Shown piece by piece: positions 54,801 to 62,641 of a DNA stretch of 64,000 nucleotides. Position 1 is the stretch's first letter. Every line of letters begins with the position of its first letter. Below the pieces are notes generated by a model. That model was not told the origin of the DNA. It searched no databases and saw only the letters and a program-made list of their open reading frames with translations. The stretch spans positions 1 to 64,000 of the forward strand of contig WSYJ01000059.1 in NCBI GenBank assembly GCA_020186115.1, given 5' to 3'. This DNA is from Histomonas meleagridis (taxonomy: Eukaryota; Parabasalia; Tritrichomonadida; Dientamoebidae). Made by a program: the position numbers and the translations under genes.

Positions 54801-55930
54801 CAATCGAAAATATTTCGGCTGATATTGATAAAGATTTAAGTAATTTAATTATGAAAATTACGAAATATTCAGTTGGAAATATAATTTCATTATATTCCAA
54901 GAAAATATTTAATAATTTATTATTAACGAAAGCAACAAATTATTATGAATTAATTATAAAGTTATTTAAATGTAATAAAGTTTATTTGGAAACATTTAAA
55001 TCACAATGTTTAAGTATTTTAATCGAAGCTATTAAACGACAATTTAAACCAAATGAACAAAATTCATTTGTGAATGATTATGTTTATATTCTTTCGCAAT
55101 TCATCGAAATATATTTGAATTATTATAAAAATAAAAATTCGAAGTTTTCCAAACCAATTCAATCATTGTTTGATTATTGGAAAAATGATTTCGAATTTTT
55201 CGTGAATTTGAATAATTTCATATTTAAATCAATTGCGAATCCGAATTTAACATCGAATTTGATTTCGATTTTAATGAATGTTTTAACATTTGATAAAACT
55301 TTCGCACAGAAATTAAATTTGATTCTGGAGAATAAATCAGAAGATATATATCTGAAAGTGAATAATGAAAATAAAGCGAAATATGCAAAATTCATTTTAA
55401 TGATTTCAGCATTCATAATGAATCAAAATGAATTATTTGATGTAATTTTACAGGACTTAAATAATATTAACGAGTACAAAATTGTCGACGGAGATTTAAT
55501 TAATGTTTATGTGAATGAAATTAAAAATATTTCAGATAAAGTGAAAACTAATGAGAAAAAAGTGGTAAAATTGTTGAAAACATTTTACGAAAATACAAAT
55601 GAATTAATCGGATTTAAAGCGTCAAAAGAAATTGTCGATATGTTTAAGTCAAACGAAGAATTTTATGACTTTGTAACAAAGAAATTTAAAGAAATTGCTG
55701 ATAATTATCTGAATGCTATTGCGATCAATAACGAAATGACTTACGGAGCGGAGAAAGAGCTGCTGAAGAATTTGGAAATAATTAAAGAAAACGCGGAAGA
55801 ATTTGATGCGAAGTTTGATGTGGAAACAAAGAAAATTGATGAATGGATTCAATTGTTTGAAAGCTCAAAATTTAAATATAAAGACGATATATTAAATTTA
55901 CTGAAATTTGTTAAGGAAAGGCTAGCATAA
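48839..55930 (+). CDS. Large ubiquitin carboxyl-terminal hydrolase (peptidase C19)
   Basis: This intact 2,363-residue protein removes ubiquitin from substrates. The first 1,100 residues are alpha-helical repeats, with a ubiquitin-like domain around residues 640-705 (IKVVYNITVPIFKTYVSRKC ... ERFVDDETITIYIKM-type text). The catalytic domain begins near residue 1,117: GIQNMGFTCYLNSSLQQIFR holds the nucleophilic Cys. The His box HSGTANGGHYFSYVKD lies near residue 1,363-1,375, followed by WICCNDSNVSK with the third residue. A long helical C-terminus follows. Size and layout match the USP9X/USP24/USP34 group. ATG 48839 is the first in the open frame. The absence of any lesion over 7 kb of AT-rich sequence indicates good base accuracy. 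Confidence 0.9.
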   Translation: MSQESENSESSEKDIQTQIQELSNDAMKCTIKYDYKKGMELIQKSYDLATDLPEEIVKVIPRYAVILYLKNPNDEKALPNFKSTFLKRENGKELWKDSAKYLIPDLNKGFKKLSFSIKPIFFSIYNPFPGFVDYLKNEESVDFEVALRILQIAKDCKGDIKSSIISDLGISAFLQVQTKIDKMEASDLRVIDEKKLREFITIVRNFVKHSDLKVVTQFEYTIALRFSVSEFLSKEYDGLLRINSNKTFSTQLITDIKKYKVVEHILDNMHHDLVHNFVEMLCKLWTSNEYDSTVLEKFWNLSITQHSQEIGKFFDEWPKLINTIPKNKINDFWEIVKNSNSYPLPVLKLLEKINNKCDKETMEEISIKLWDSAIDSKDKVNYVTTIIAYTSQESINELINKCFDLIKQKKENDSKFSLLILSKIWKSFNDENTRKQFDILLKKCKISNDDINILFELLIKISDSITPPLTEKELISIRNLIEPLFGINNELISTFYDKMISIKKGKLFPKEELEYIIQWLSEKPNIDSMLFKFITNLFYKINNINNETILNNLDLIGFNSIWNLMLTTNLTEIPIFIVDLLTRCDNSEATKQFIEKCIPKIETFGVLNLLILLISKVEDSLDLNKYGISRNLYIPENSYIHINLQGDYNERIKVVYNITVPIFKTYVSRKCNIEESKLDLLIKGEKLNEKHRFVDDETITIYIKMFASPPRKLKKEELPSQIIKNSDAYKKLFKMIKVEPDQTHLPEYALNLLNYMETAEAEKFESNSEWSKLLTLKKPYLLVYRLNYLAKLITTQPVSFIKTFCKKKGYKQLLVILENINYEMFHNKSYYDLIFSIISMIIGKTPQEIKNKTYEQINTKKLIKSLIKHIIEINNKDQSYVINSLLLLINDITKMDENIILSQKLFQEFLEKLLFSNVLTIRIGISRILLLINPKKIENIIIENIEKATKGNCYEYFNLLNYIIKTYEDPLNLYNSLMKFLMKNFIIYKNNSKLNYNEEEDYEELQESVNELCGDLVDSTFLTGIINVLILLLEKINEKQIKHIKKHTLYIMKHIAFNLNRYISPPTTIYTLLNILLNKEPKLIKDIIPILNELHKNTNFNMKQNMMTTLTSIKTIKGIQNMGFTCYLNSSLQQIFRIENIRNSVLSYKPSKDIDIEYNWLTQLQLLFAKLLYLPVNAIDASPFVSNMKSWDGKPINPHEQQDAVEFIQNLLDRIDESLESKPVTESVKGIILHKVCGVGVDFESNSEELFSTFPLEINGKKNLDESYKAVLIPDTFTNYKANEDLGYIDVNSYSTIKKAPTNLIFQLKRFDFDLATLQRKKINSFYEFTFETDISIMLTDNSKPLIYELCGIVMHSGTANGGHYFSYVKDEITNEWICCNDSNVSKLNIKNIIKDSVGGIINTNEYDKNKKVWIQKQKENSQSAYLLIYKQKDRKLPNNDIEPITLMPSIMLKEFLNYQKTLILNQLINDNYISFVEQITKTSKDKIIYQFLFDFIFKLFSSNNFTLIDSTFEFVIKKIRNDKKFAKFIISQHKKIIKTLIGGIDISTRTNCLRIVIPTLEKLGKKSKDFIEQILQDKKKILGYYNKFDQIFIPIYIYITKIDYNRNDILEWMFTFLDELLEVIPNDKLEETLSKINLSYLFKSILYLIDKLNIGDKYKDKIFEPEFINHWFISPAHSFDFASLMTYFMKDNEELTNNYYNYLIKTKEKKSILMLAANFANILTFKDNYSIARVNWFFTNMIEDNEGYNLTQLIKYTTTNLRSKKSEFSCEIALATNELWFKQWIFNNDGTIRSATEDFIYSLFPNYPKLNQNSSLPKDKTFNDTKEEKEQIKVLFNLLMTSNKKMVSQCKAASSILINKKAFDIHLSVDTYFNLLSFCVFYGNFQNEIIKNKNIFVNNINEFSKLKNNLKSGITNELKFFNLFKFKDFFDDKTISVFLNALRKAPSDNLVQYNVFVTSTFFSIIKDINITENNSKIISKSALLKVAIENISADIDKDLSNLIMKITKYSVGNIISLYSKKIFNNLLLTKATNYYELIIKLFKCNKVYLETFKSQCLSILIEAIKRQFKPNEQNSFVNDYVYILSQFIEIYLNYYKNKNSKFSKPIQSLFDYWKNDFEFFVNLNNFIFKSIANPNLTSNLISILMNVLTFDKTFAQKLNLILENKSEDIYLKVNNENKAKYAKFILMISAFIMNQNELFDVILQDLNNINEYKIVDGDLINVYVNEIKNISDKVKTNEKKVVKLLKTFYENTNELIGFKASKEIVDMFKSNEEFYDFVTKKFKEIADNYLNAIAINNEMTYGAEKELLKNLEIIKENAEEFDAKFDVETKKIDEWIQLFESSKFKYKDDILNLLKFVKERLA

Positions 55931-57260
55931 ATAAAAAATCTTTTTATTGCTTTCTTTCTAACCTTGGTGACGTTTGCACGAACTTTGAGTCTATTTACGA
56001 GCTTTGCTGTATTCATGGATCATAAGAGACGTAATGGAATCTAAATCAGTAGAAGGCACGCATGGCCAATAAATAAATGATAAAAACTTTTTTTAAATCA
56101 TTTTTCACCAAAAGTGACATGCCCAAAAGTGTTCAGACCGGTGTTTTGACTGGTTTATTTTTCCAGGGGTTATTTTTCTCCAAACTTTGAAATAAATTCA
56201 CTTTTTGGCACATTTACATTGACACAAATATCAAATGTTGCTGAAGATCCATTTGCAGAAGATTTTAAAGAAGAACATTTTGTTAATATATAAATAAACA
56301 TCGAAAATCCATTTTTTTTAATTAACGTGAAACAAATTCAAATATTTAATAAAATTCTCTAAATTTACATTTCATGGAAATGTTTCATTTGCAACACTTC
56401 AGTCAGTACTTGTTGCTCCATATGGAATATTTGATTTCCAAAATTTTTATCTAAACTTATTTTTAATATTTAATCTTTATGTTTGCTTTCATTGAAATTT
56501 CAATCTTTCGTTAAAATCAGAAAAAAATAATTTACAAAAATTTTGATTTTCCAAACTCAATCATATTGAATATATTTGATTAACATTATTTGCTCCATAA
56601 GTATGAAAAAACATACTTTCTTTCATTCCAGTAAGACGTTAACGTCACGTTTAAACTGTGCTACAGTTTTTCTGAATTTTTGGGAGTTAATTTTTTGTAT
56701 TGAAATTAACCAACAACCCATTTATTCTTCAGAATTTTGAGGGCAACGAAATCTATTTCTCTCTGTTTTTGAGTCGGATTTGGGGTTCTTGACTGTAGTT
56801 TTCTCCTGAACAAGCTTGTAAAAACATTTTTAGAGGGAGTATTGGAATTAGTTGACCAAAAATTTTAAGGTGAGACACATCTCAAGAGTATATTCAATCG
56901 GTTTTACGTGAAATACATGAGGATTGAGAAAAAATTGAAAAAAAAATCATAAGTTTTTTTTATTTTTTATTTTGAATACTGCAAAGCAGTCATGAGGCGT
57001 GACATTATGTGGGTATAACAGCAAATCTTTCTGTTTTTGTTATGGAATTTTACTTGGCCAGTCCCTGAAATGTGACGTGAAACAAACCAACAGGAAAATT
57101 AACCTAGAAAACGATAATTGATAATTGTGGGGGTCGAACGAATTTTTTTTTGAATTATCTCAATTATCAGAAATAATTGTTTGAAAATTTCGATAAAGTG
57201 AGCTCACCTCAGTAATTGAGCGAAATCAATTCAATTATTTGAATAATAGTTAGAAAAGTG
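55931..57260. other. Intergenic region with a coding relic
   Basis: Apart from the relic at 56204-56293 there is no supported gene. A perfect 12-bp palindrome GACGTTAACGTC lies at 56635-56646, with a small hairpin GTATG-AAAAAA-CATAC just before it (56601-56616). Confidence 0.4.
56204..56293 (+). pseudogene. Orphan cytoplasmic tail of a surface protein
   Basis: The frame reads FGTFTLTQISNVAEDPFAED followed by FKEEHFVNI and TAA. It matches the end of the minus-strand relic at 5519 (TFTIGMTSTSIVEDSFADD, FKEDKFVNQI). Nothing upstream is coding in this frame, so only the tail of the gene survives. It indicates a conserved tail family scattered in this genome. Confidence 0.6.
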
Positions 57261-57268
57261 TCATTTTC
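57261..57268 (+). promoter_or_regulatory. Initiator-like TCATTTTC next to the ATG
   Basis: TCATTTTC immediately precedes ATG 57269. It fits the trichomonad initiator consensus TCA-Py-T/A near the start codon. The preceding bases AAAAGTG are shared with the gene at 59104. Confidence 0.5.
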
Positions 57269-58714
57269 ATGCAAGTCAACGTGACTGTACATGGTAACAT
57301 GCCACCAGAGGCAATGAATGATATGATGCAAGACATGGGAGACATGATGGGCGGAATGGGCCACGCAATGGGACATGCTATGAAAGCTTCTGCTGAAATG
57401 GCCAACGATCTTGCTGAAGTTCATGGCGAAATCATGCATGATATGATTAAGCAAGGCAAGAAAGAATTAAAGAAGGCTGCTGGCTTCATTGACAAGAGCA
57501 ATAAGATCCGTGTTGAATTAATCAACCCAACAGGTACTGGCTACTATGTTGGTGGTGATGTTGTCCGTGGTAAGATCCATTTGAACTGCCTTGTTCCATT
57601 TGCATGCAATGGTGTCATCCTTAAAGTCAAGGGTTATGAAAAGGTTAAATTCCAAGAAGTCGTCCAAGAAAGTACAGGCGAAGGCGAGAATGCTCATATG
57701 GAGACCAAGTTCAAGGAATTAAAGGAATCCAAGGAATTCTTCAACCAAACCCTTGTACCATATCCAACAGCAGGCATCATTCCACAAGGTGCATTTGAAT
57801 ATCCATTCGAATTCCCACTCCCACTCAACTTACCAGGTGTATTCCATGAAAAGGGAGGTGACTGGAAGGCTGGTTCCGGTTGGGAAGCCAAAGTTGAATA
57901 TAAGTTCATAGCCACAGTTGACGTTGCATTCCTTAATGACCTTAAGGACAAAGTCAAACTTATCATTAATGAGAAGTTTGACCAAACAGTCCGTCCATCC
58001 TATGCACACGATGAGAAGAAGTTCCTTATTGGCGATGGAAAGATCACAGTTGATATCAACCTTGATAAGAATGCATACTTCCCAGGTGAACGTGTTCTTT
58101 GCAAGCTCCAAGCCAACAACACGTCTGCCAAGTGCACGCGAAAACTTGTTCTGAAGGTATTCCGATATGTTCATTTGAAGGCTGCAGGAAAGAGCAAAGA
58201 TATCGAGACACAAGTCCAACGTATCCACTTCCCAGGATTTGCACCAAACTTCTATGGTGTTCGTTGGCTTCCATTCTATATCCCAGTCAATTTACCACCT
58301 TCAACAAAGAGTAACTTCATTGACTCATACTACAAATTCATTGTTTGCTGCGATATCCCAGGAGCTATTGACTTAGAAACACCATTAGATGTTCGTATAT
58401 TAGCTCCACAATTCCTTTACTCAGAATGCCCACCACAACCAGCCGAAGTTCCACCACCTGAAGATGTCTCATTCAGACCTCCATGGGAAGATGAAGATGG
58501 TGTCACCAACTGCCACAACTGTGGTTGCAAGTTCTCCATCATTAAGCGTAAGCACCATTGCCGTCACTGCGGTAAAGTATTCTGCGAGAAATGCTGCTCT
58601 AAGAAGTCAACCATTCCCAACCTCGCCTATCCAGAAGCAGTCCGTGTTTGCGATGCTTGTTACCCACTTGCACAAGCTGGTGGAAATTACTACCAAAAAC
58701 CACCAGACCAGTAA
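57269..58714 (+). CDS. Arrestin-domain protein with C-terminal FYVE finger
   Basis: The 481-residue protein starts with a Met/His-rich stretch (residues 10-40: MPPEAMNDMMQDMGDMMGGM). It continues with an arrestin fold, the N-lobe from about residue 75 (IRVELINPTGTGYYVGGDVV, FACNGVILKVKGYEKV) and the C-lobe from about 245 (ITVDINLDKNAYFPGERVLC, VNLPPSTKSNFIDSYYKFIV). It ends in a FYVE domain near residues 410-465 (CHNCGCKFS, KRKHHCRHCGKVFCEKCC, VRVCDACY), with the RKHHCRxCG core that binds PI3P on endosomes. The same order occurs in the Dictyostelium Adc arrestins. It probably links cargo sorting to endosomal membranes. Codons are richer in C-ending forms than neighbours, which suggests high expression. 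Confidence 0.85.
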   Translation: MQVNVTVHGNMPPEAMNDMMQDMGDMMGGMGHAMGHAMKASAEMANDLAEVHGEIMHDMIKQGKKELKKAAGFIDKSNKIRVELINPTGTGYYVGGDVVRGKIHLNCLVPFACNGVILKVKGYEKVKFQEVVQESTGEGENAHMETKFKELKESKEFFNQTLVPYPTAGIIPQGAFEYPFEFPLPLNLPGVFHEKGGDWKAGSGWEAKVEYKFIATVDVAFLNDLKDKVKLIINEKFDQTVRPSYAHDEKKFLIGDGKITVDINLDKNAYFPGERVLCKLQANNTSAKCTRKLVLKVFRYVHLKAAGKSKDIETQVQRIHFPGFAPNFYGVRWLPFYIPVNLPPSTKSNFIDSYYKFIVCCDIPGAIDLETPLDVRILAPQFLYSECPPQPAEVPPPEDVSFRPPWEDEDGVTNCHNCGCKFSIIKRKHHCRHCGKVFCEKCCSKKSTIPNLAYPEAVRVCDACYPLAQAGGNYYQKPPDQ

Positions 58715-59095
58715 ATTAATATAAAGGTCAGGTTAACCATTTGAACTTTTTCAATCCTTTTCTGATAAGTGTTAAGAAAAATGGCTTTCTGGGGCCGTTA
58801 ATTCTGTTTATCAACTATAGATCTCTGAAAATTGAATTGACGCCGTAACTTTTGAATGTGTGTTGTCTTGTGGGATATCCCACACAAGAAGGAGCATTAC
58901 ATAACGTATCATTAGTGACTCGTCTTTTTGTTTTTGACGCGTGTATTTTTTGGAAAAATTGATGAAGAAATCATTTTTGGATCTCATAAACGGTCGTAGT
59001 TGAGTTGCAAAGTAAAGCATTCATTCGAATCCTTTCGGTCAGCAAACACAAATTTATTTGCTTTTCTTTGAAAATTCAGATTCGTTCAAAAAGTG

Positions 59096-59103
59096 TCATT
59101 TGG
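59096..59103 (+). promoter_or_regulatory. Initiator-like TCATTTGG next to the ATG
   Basis: TCATTTGG directly precedes ATG 59104 and is itself preceded by AAAAAGTG, the same context as at 57253-57268. It supports the choice of ATG 59104 over the longer frame. Confidence 0.5.
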
Positions 59104-59772
59104 ATGTCTCTGCAAAATCTTAATAACAAAGAAGATTTCACATACGAATCTCTTTCTTTAAGAATCAACGCTCTTAACAAGCAAGTTGCTAAAACAAAAG
59201 AAGTTGCCAACGAACTTGAAGAAGTAGATGATGTACGCAAAAACATCCGACTTCAGAGGACTCAAAATGACAATAATGTCAAATTTAAAACATATATGTC
59301 AGCTTTTAAAAAGCTCAAAAAAGATGATCCTGATAATCCTCTTGAATCAACCATTGATTCACAACTTGATTCATTAAAGCGAACACTTGAGCAAATCAAT
59401 AAGCAAATTAAGCCTATAGGAGATAGGCATAAAATTCTCGAAGAACAACAAAAGGAAGCAGCTGAAGAACAAAAACAAATTGAAGCAGAACAATTAAAAA
59501 AATCCGCTGCACAACTCGAAGAAGAACAAATGGCAGCAGACCGTGAGTTTTTGCAGAACCAACTTAACGATATTGCTGAGACTGCCGCCATCATCAATGA
59601 GGGTACACATCAAGTCGACAACCAGATTACTGCTGACCACGAAAAAGTTGTTCATATTGACCAAACAATCGAAGAGGCGAAGCAGGAAATGATCGAAGGT
59701 AATAAAGATCTCGAAGTTGCGGAGGCAGATCAAAAGGCCGCTGGATGTGGCTGTGCATGCAACATCTATTAA
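59104..59772 (+). CDS. SNARE-like coiled-coil protein with cysteine-rich C-terminus
   Basis: The 222-residue product begins MSLQNLNNKEDFTYESLSLR; the longer frame from 59005 lacks a matching promoter. The N-terminal helices (INALNKQVAKTKEVANELEE) suit a syntaxin-type Habc-like region, followed by a Glu/Gln-rich linker. The last 65 residues (FLQNQLNDIAETAAIINEGT, HQVDNQITADHEKVVHIDQT, MIEGNKDLEVAEADQKAA) resemble a Qa/Qc-SNARE motif. By my alignment with syntaxins, the zero-layer Gln falls on Asp in ITADHEKV. Instead of a membrane helix the protein ends GCGCACNIY, so lipidation of cysteines (as in Ykt6) could anchor it. The SNARE assignment is moderate; a generic coiled coil is the alternative. 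Confidence 0.5.
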   Translation: MSLQNLNNKEDFTYESLSLRINALNKQVAKTKEVANELEEVDDVRKNIRLQRTQNDNNVKFKTYMSAFKKLKKDDPDNPLESTIDSQLDSLKRTLEQINKQIKPIGDRHKILEEQQKEAAEEQKQIEAEQLKKSAAQLEEEQMAADREFLQNQLNDIAETAAIINEGTHQVDNQITADHEKVVHIDQTIEEAKQEMIEGNKDLEVAEADQKAAGCGCACNIY

Positions 59773-60244
59773 GGTCATATTTCCGCACCAAGTCTGTAGT
59801 AAATAAACAGGAAAAGTTCATGATGCTATTTATTGATTTTGAAAATCGCATCTTACTAAATTTTGTTTCCGCTTTAACAGTTTTAGTGACAAAAAAGTAA
59901 ATTCTTCATTGTTTTGTGTAAAAGATTTTCACTATTCCGAAACTCAATTCCATCTTTTATTGAAACTTCAATGCATTTAGCCCAACAAATAAAAAGAGCA
60001 TTGTTCACTGAATATTGAGCCATTTTGAATGCTAAAAAAGGTTTGCGATCGAATCAAAACAATTGATCTAAAGGTTGCAGAAAAGCTCCACAAACACTTC
60101 AGTTTTTGAATATAAATACGATGATTTTTCATTCATTCGATTCTATCGTTGGGAAAGGTTTCCATGATGAAATGAATCTAAAAAATTTTAAATTCAGGAT
60201 GCTCAAAGCAAATCCTTAAATTTCAATTTTTATTCATACTTTCC
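59773..60244. other. Spacer between convergent genes
   Basis: No gene or clear structure is seen in these 470 bases between the SNARE-like gene and capping protein beta. Confidence 0.4.
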
Positions 60245-61075
60245 CTACTTTCCACCAAACTTTTCGTTGAGTGATTCTGCAAGCATTCTTTGCTTCTCTC
60301 GAATTTCTTCACTTGCTGTTGGACTTGCCTTTGAGTATGAAAATATTTCCTCCATTTTTCCGACATATATATACTTAACCTTATCCATAAAGTTTGCAGC
60401 GTTTTCTTCGATCAATTGTCCAACATTGATCAAATGCTCTAATTCATTTCGTGCTTTTCCATACATTGACTTATGATCGGAAATTCCTCCTGACAATGTA
60501 ATTGGCTCTCCAAGGCCTGTGCCAAGATCGCATTGAAGAAGAATCGAAGAAATCATGTCGTAAACAAAAGTGCCATCGGGTTTTGATGTCACTTCGATGA
60601 CATCGCTGCTGTTTATGGAACCACTGATGCGTGTATTGTCGCGAAGGGTGGAATCAATGTCCTTTCGCACAAAAACGCCAATACCAAAAGTGTCTTCTGA
60701 TATCTCCCATGTATAAACAGATAAAACACCTTCAACAAAATAGAGTTTCTTATAAGCTTCAAACCCATTTTGAGCCATCTCCTCAATTTTTCGGAGATTG
60801 GGTGGTGGAACAATACCATCTGGTAAGGGTGGAATGTATTGGTTAGAAAATGGTGAGCGAAAGCTGTCACAGTCTCTGTTATAATCACATTTGATGAACT
60901 GCCGATGGGATACTGGATCGGTTTCGATTTGAAGTGGAATATCAACTGTTGAAAATAAATCATCAATTAATTCTGGATTAAGGCTACAGACCTGTTTCAT
61001 CTTTCTTTCAATGTCCTTTGGTTGAACATGACGAAGTAAATCATGAGCAGCTTCGCTTTGAGTTTTGTAACTCAT
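60245..61075 (-). CDS. CAPZB: F-actin capping protein subunit beta
   Basis: The beta half of the heterodimer that caps actin barbed ends. The 276-residue length is normal. Family blocks are visible in order: AAHDLLRHVQPKDIERKMKQ, LIDDLFSTVDIPLQIETDP, KCDYNRDCDSFRSPFSNQY, PPLPDGIVPPPNLRKIEEMA, YFVEGVLSVYTWEISEDTFG (family: DLYFEGGVSSVYLWD), TLSGGISDHK and VGQLIEENAANFMDKVKYIY. The ATG at 61075 is the only start and matches the family N-terminus. No lesions are seen. The alpha subunit must lie elsewhere. Confidence 0.93.
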   Translation of the reverse strand: MSYKTQSEAAHDLLRHVQPKDIERKMKQVCSLNPELIDDLFSTVDIPLQIETDPVSHRQFIKCDYNRDCDSFRSPFSNQYIPPLPDGIVPPPNLRKIEEMAQNGFEAYKKLYFVEGVLSVYTWEISEDTFGIGVFVRKDIDSTLRDNTRISGSINSSDVIEVTSKPDGTFVYDMISSILLQCDLGTGLGEPITLSGGISDHKSMYGKARNELEHLINVGQLIEENAANFMDKVKYIYVGKMEEIFSYSKASPTASEEIREKQRMLAESLNEKFGGK

Positions 61076-61646
61076 GTTTGATAAAATAAAAGTGCTAAAT
61101 AAGTTTTTTTCGGTTTGATAATGCCGATAGAGACGAAGATGTCAGGAAAAAATTTGGTTCTCAATATTTATAAAGATTAAAGAGTTTTTAAAGAGAATTT
61201 TGGAGGTAACTTACATTATTCATTCAAAAAATTCTATTATGGATATTTCTTGAAATTTTACAAAATTGTTAGCAAAAATGTTGGAAGAATCCTATTCTTT
61301 TATTTAGTATTATTAATGTAAAAGTATTTTAATGTTTATACTAAGCAAAATTTATTTAAAAATATAAAAATCATTTACAAAAATAAATTTCGATAATGAA
61401 ACCACAAAAATTAAAATTTTGCCTCTCCATTTGAATTTCTTATACATTTAAATCAGGGTTTGAACATGCGTAAAAGCACTCAAAACATCATTTAGAAAAA
61501 TTGAAATTCAAACTAGATATCTCGCATTAAAAATTGAGCAAAACTCAAAAAACCTACACAAACAAAATAAAAGCAATGCTCGCACTAGTAATTACTAATT
61601 TGCTATAAGCAGTATATGGTTTAAGAGAAGAATAGAGTAAACATTT
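61076..61646. other. AT-rich spacer between two minus-strand genes
   Basis: No coding frame or RNA gene recognised. It contains the upstream region of capping protein beta and the downstream region of L38. Confidence 0.4.
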
Positions 61647-61871
61647 TTACTCACGTTTATCAAGGTATATGACCTCGAGGCCTTGTGGAATTGACTCTGT
61701 AACAAGTTGGACGAACTTTGGTTGTTTGACTGTTAAGGTATATAAATATCTTGTTGTCCTGAGCTTGAACTTTGTATCACCGTTCTTTACTTTTTTCACC
61801 TTAACCCACTTTGCATCTGGGCGTGCAGCAAGCTCGAGGAATTTACGTGGGGTTTGGACTGATTTTGGCAT
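61647..61871 (-). CDS. RPL38: Ribosomal protein L38 (eL38)
   Basis: A 74-residue protein of the large ribosomal subunit. It reads MPKSVQTPRKFLELAARPDA, KWVKVKKVKNGDTKFKLRTT, RYLYTLTVKQPKFVQLVTES and IPQGLEVIYLDKRE. The blocks KDAKxVKIKK, KFKxRxSRYLYTL and LPxGLxVxxL are characteristic of eL38, and the length fits the family. Upstream on its strand, GACCTTTCC ends about 7 bases before the ATG, matching the CCTTT (M5-type) start-site motif described for trichomonads. The gene is relatively GC-rich, as expected for a highly expressed gene. Confidence 0.95.
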   Translation of the reverse strand: MPKSVQTPRKFLELAARPDAKWVKVKKVKNGDTKFKLRTTRYLYTLTVKQPKFVQLVTESIPQGLEVIYLDKRE

Positions 61872-62116
61872 TAATTGGAAAGGTCGACCAAACCGCCGTA
61901 AAACCGATTTGAAAGCGGTTTGAACTTATGGGGCGCCCCTTCGAAAAAATATTTTAAAGCTTTCCAATCACCAAAAGTTAAGGTAGAATTCAACGATATT
62001 AATTCACACATAGTATATATTCTTAAATGTATTACCAAATATTTTTGGAACATGACAAATCACTTTCATAATAAAATCTTCTTTAAATCGTCTGCTTTTA
62101 GTGAAACAATAGGGTT

Positions 62117-62326
62117 TCATGTTTCTATTTTTTTTACATCTTCGTTATGTTTATTTTCTGCCAAGTTTTTATGTTGAAGCCCCAAACCAAGATTTAACTC
62201 AGTCTCAATTTTATCAAGCAACCCAAAATTACGATTGATAAATTCATCCATTTTTGTTTCCTGTGATTTTACCGAATCAACAAATACTCCATAAAGTTTG
62301 TTGAAAGCAAATTCATTATAATACAA
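62117..62326 (-). pseudogene. Short helical ORF, probably a relic
   Basis: The minus frame reads YNEFAFNKLYGVFVDSVKSQ, then ETKMDEFINRNFGLLDKIET and an acidic/basic end. It begins only at TTG, and the frame is open about 10 codons further upstream (ILYNCIEL) without an ATG. The helical text could be the N-terminal part of a DUF3447-like protein or a small gene. The support is weak. Confidence 0.25.
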
Positions 62327-62641
62327 CTCAATGCAATTATAAAGTATATCTTAAAATCAAGATATATCGTTAAATTTACGATTACAATTTAAAAATAATA
62401 AAAAAAATTATGTTTGTAATAACATCATGTTTTTCTAATACAATGATTTTGTATTTTGGAAAATGTCATACCTATCGTATGGTAAACCGTGACCTCTTTT
62501 CTATGAGCTTTTCAAAAAGTTGATGATTTTTTATAACAAGATTCAATGACATCTTCAAAAAATTTGCCAGAAATATTTAAGGTGGTGTGAAAAAATTGCC
62601 ATATGGCATTTTTTGTTTAACTGTTTTTATATTTCACTTAA
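62327..62641. other. Upstream region of the ankyrin gene
   Basis: AT-rich, with no gene seen. The last bases before the ATG (TATATTTCACTTAA) contain TTCACTT, an initiator-like TCA-Py motif. Confidence 0.35.
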
